A stretch of 64,000 nt of DNA from Gnetum montanum (lineage: Eukaryota; Streptophyta; Gnetopsida; Gnetales; Gnetaceae), in assembly GCA_015680685.1 (NCBI GenBank), contig MNCI01004830.1:52549-116548 (forward strand), written 5' to 3'. Made by a program: the position numbers and the translations under genes. Shown here in pieces: positions 61,198 to 64,000 of this stretch. The notes under the pieces are model-generated. The model saw only the letters and a list, made by a program, of their open reading frames with translations, searched no databases and had not been told where the DNA came from. Numbering within the stretch: the first letter of the stretch is position 1; every line of letters starts with the position of its first letter.

Positions 61198-61216
61198 TTG
61201 GCACCATTGTCAGGGA
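61198..61216 (+). other. Relic E primer binding site (tRNA-Asp type)
   Basis: TTGGCACCATTGTCAGGGA: best preserved PBS of the family. It differs from the tRNA-Asp complement only by transitions, three of them G>A at CpG. Confidence 0.8.
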
Positions 61217-61345
61217 TGTGTCAATGTTTGCTTAGTTGTTAATCTTACAAAGTTCATTGTATCAAGAATCACAAAGTTTACCCTACATATTTTTAATCAA
61301 TATTTTAACACACACTCACTCACTAAAGAGCATCAAACATATAAC

Positions 61346-61468
61346 ATGGATTTGATACTTAAGAAAAAGTCACCACCTACAAAAGAAACACAAAGAAGTC
61401 ATGACAAAAGACATGATGAAGAAGGTTGGTGTGCACCTGTGGAAAGTGATCCTTGGACATCTATGTAG
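61346..61468 (+). pseudogene. Relic E gag start (truncated)
   Basis: ATG 61346 opens a 40-residue frame (MDLILKKKSPPTKETQ...). Its distance from the PBS fits a gag start. Near 61453 it runs into the minus-strand gag copy 2 and stops. Confidence 0.5.
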
Positions 61469-62870
61469 TAATGAGTAGTATCTACCGAGGGTTGTATCAA
61501 CAGACTTATAAATTTTTTACTTCCATCTTTGAATTTACCTTCTTAAGTTAAACACCCTTGAGTAAGTTTGGTACTTCTTGTTGAAAGGTTCTGGCATTAT
61601 ATTTCATCGATGTATGAAGTCTAGTTTCAACAATTCGTACCAAATCTCTACTTCACTCATGAGCATCCTACAAAATAACTTCAACTTTTTTTCATTCATT
61701 TTCAATATTTTGCAAGGCACATGTATCATAGTAGGCCTATAGATGAATTTTTAGATCAATGTTATAGTCTACCTTGAATCTTGAAATGTTATTCATGTCT
61801 AGTTGATTAATGTAACTTTCCTTTAAAGTGTAGTGGGATTTTTGACATCCTAATTGATGTTGATCATGCTCCTAGCTGACAATGAGGATTCCTCATGATC
61901 TTCTAGTTTAGTGATCTTCATCATGATCATTATCCCTTCTATGTTATCTTTGATGGATTGTTTGCCTTTAGTTTCTATATTTATCTCTATCGATTGATTT
62001 GTCTCTTCCAGGCTACCTATCTTGGTTTCTTTTATCATCCTTGCTAAGTTGTCTATCATCACCTTTGTCTATGGTCCTTCTTCATGGTCTATGTTCATTT
62101 TGGTAAAAATTGATGATGAGGATGGGGAAGAAGATGGAAAATTGGGAGAGTCATGCCAAATTGCTCTCCTTCCATGGCCTCTTTGATCTTCTCTTCTTTG
62201 TACACTGAAGGAGCTTGACCTTGAAGCCCCCTATGTTTTAAGACCTAATTCATCTCTTCCTTGATTGCTTGCTAAGGTAGAACATAGTTGTGAATTGTTT
62301 GCTTCCTCAATATTGAAGATAGGGGAATGTTAACATTGAGATCTAGTTAGTGTCATCTTTCTCGAACTAGGATGTTAATGTGACTTGATGTTTACCCTTA
62401 TTGAATTCATGATGGATCTCCATTAGACAATCTTACCTATGTTAAGTATTAGTAGGATTGTAAGGTCTAAACATGTGGTGGTGCACTAAATACTCATTTC
62501 CAATAGCTTTGAGTCCATTCCTCATCAATGAAATTATAAGCATTGATGGAGCTACTCTATTGGGTGGCAACATAATGTTGCTTTGTAAGTCTCATCATTG
62601 CATTTGCTCATCTTGGTGAAAAATGAAAAAAGAATTCAAGGTAATGAGGATTTGCATGTACATATGAGATGTACACTTAATATGACAATTCATCATCATT
62701 ATTAAAATTAGTTTTGTCATCACCCCTTGCTATGTTGTTTGTAGGAGGTGGAGAATCAACTCTACAAGAAAGAGACATGATTGATTAATGTGTGTATCTT
62801 ATTGTGTCTAATATTCCCAAAAGATAAATATTTCAAAAATATGAACAATGATTGTGTATGATGTAACTTC
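61453..62870 (-). pseudogene. Minus-strand gag relic, copy 2
   Basis: Direct repeat of copy 1 (shared from CTTGGACATCTATGTAG at 61453 to ATATGAACAATG near 62849). Start codon at 62778 (minus). The charged segment at 62062-61850 matches that of copy 1. Stops throughout. Confidence 0.7.
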
Positions 62871-62927
62871 CTAAACTACTAGCACTATCCCTAGTAATAG
62901 CACCAAATAATTAGAAACAAGTATGCC

Positions 62928-64000
62928 TATAACGACCGAAAATGTCGGCGACTGGAAAACACCGAGGGGTCGGTGGGCGTGACAGTTTCGACCCCGTATC
63001 TGCGGGAGGGCCATGTTGGGTGTGAGCGGATACGGGGCACCCTGAATGGTCTGGTTGATCATATAGGGACTTAATTGGTGTCTATATAGCCTTTTGCAAC
63101 ATATATTTTTGAAACGAGGACGAAAATGCGAAGTAATGCTTGAAAGTAAATAAAGTAGAAAAAATAGTGCAAAATGCAACTATAAGCAGGAAACAAAGTA
63201 AAATGCAGTTAGGAAAATGCACCACTCTGAAGCTACAAGTTTGCTCTATCAAGGTGGATACAGTCAGTTGCACAACATGGTGGAGTGTAGAGATCCCAAA
63301 AGTAACTAGGATGTGCAAGCAAAACAGGTTGTGTGCTTGGGCGCGGACTTGGGTGCTGATGATGTAGGGATTCTACCAAGGTGGTAGAAGGGGGATGGGA
63401 CAAAATGCTAGCTGAAAATGCTAATTGTTTGCAGTTTCAAATAGAAAGCTTACAATGCTTCATGTTACAATGTGCTGGGAAGAGAACTTGAGTGCCAGAG
63501 AGAGGGAAAGTCCAAGAGTCAGGAAAATTTCCAACACTTTTTGAAATGCTACTTGTTGGAAAAATTTGAACCCTTTGAATGCTACTTATTAGGGTATTTA
63601 TAGGACCGAGGGCATGCGAAAGGGACGGTTTGGATGCCACGTGCCTTGGGCCCACGTTGACTTGCTTATGTTGCACGTGTCATACATGACCGTTGGACTT
63701 GCATGACTGTTGTAATGCGAGCCTGCCATGCCATAACCGTGAGCCTGCCACTCCTTAATTACACCGTTAGCGTCTGGAAACGTGTGCCAGTGGTCCAATT
63801 AGGTGAAGTGCATTGATGTTACACAACCACCTGCATGCCTTGTTGTGCTTTGTAGCGTAGCATGCTTGGCGTAGCGTAGCACCTTGTCGTGCATTCTGCT
63901 ACATGTATGTTGCATGCTTGCTACGCTACGTAGCGTAGCGACTAGCCTTAGTCGCGCAAAATTTGTCGATTTGGAACTTTGCTTCTTGTGTTGCGAGACT
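62928..64000 (-). repeat. LTR of element D (Tat-like, minus strand), cut by the window end
   Basis: On the minus strand the sequence ending at 62928 parallels the end of the element C LTR: ATATGATCAACCAGACC, CAGGG..CC, GGCCCTC, then CCGACATTTTCGG and a terminal TTATA (TTACA before decay). TATAAATA on the minus strand lies at 63602-63595. U3 above it contains G-boxes (CACGTG near 63640 and 63675) and TAGCGTAGC repeats. The outer end is beyond the window, so solo LTR and full element cannot be told apart. Confidence 0.75.
63920..63939. repeat. Perfect 20-bp palindrome in element D U3
   Basis: GCTACGCTACGTAGCGTAGC reads the same on both strands. Two GCGTAGCGTAGC-type copies lie nearby (63852-63882). 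Confidence 0.95.

Noticed and set aside
1-64000. CRISPR arrays, bacterial operons or organelle genes
   Set aside because: Introns, LTR elements and lack of repeat-spacer structure show plant nuclear DNA; no tRNA or rRNA genes were recognised.

Overview
This window is nuclear DNA of a seed plant. It holds the 3' end of one ordinary gene, a vacuolar H+-pyrophosphatase, followed by about 61 kb of nested, decayed LTR retrotransposons. The retrotransposons are old (paired LTRs differ at very roughly one base in ten by eye), few genes are present, and CAG>TAG and CGA>TGA decay is common. This suggests a large, slowly purged genome such as a gymnosperm's. That is an inference; no marker names the species.

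Layout. 1-1531: last four exons of a type I K+-dependent H+-PPase. About 2640-5782 and 18618-19985: minus-strand relic F (Athila-like), split between RNase H and integrase by element A. 5783-18617: element A (+), a full-length Athila-like Ty3/gypsy element. 19986-20971: a solo LTR, S1. 23130-55888: element B (+), a relative of A with a perfect 5-bp TSD. B contains a 488-N gap and is interrupted inside its 3' ORF by element C (+) at 34796-52196, a Tat/Ogre-type element with a second, archaeal-type RNase H. About 56285-62870: a chimeric tract of two minus-strand gag relics around a plus-strand 3' ORF, LTR and PBS (relic E). 62928-64000: start of a minus-strand LTR (D) related to C's LTRs.

The most unusual feature lies in C, between its protease and reverse transcriptase. 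An eight-exon gene runs on the opposite strand (45111 to 40931). All seven proposed introns have GT-AG ends and all codon phases match across the junctions, although the gene now has 12 nonsense codons and one frameshift. It would encode about 1,030 residues. The N-terminal part resembles the FCP1/NIF (NLI-interacting-factor) HAD phosphatase domain but lacks key catalytic residues; the rest includes a basic NLS-like patch and a charged tail. It appears to sit inside a sense-strand intron of the Ogre type, whose likely acceptor is at 45678.

The Athila-like family (A, B, E, F) has its own points of interest: a tRNA-Asp-type PBS, W-box-rich U3 regions, a long coiled-coil 3' ORF after integrase, and a U3-like TATA region in front of that ORF. 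Three of the five N positions are flanked by exact direct duplications and probably mark assembly errors.
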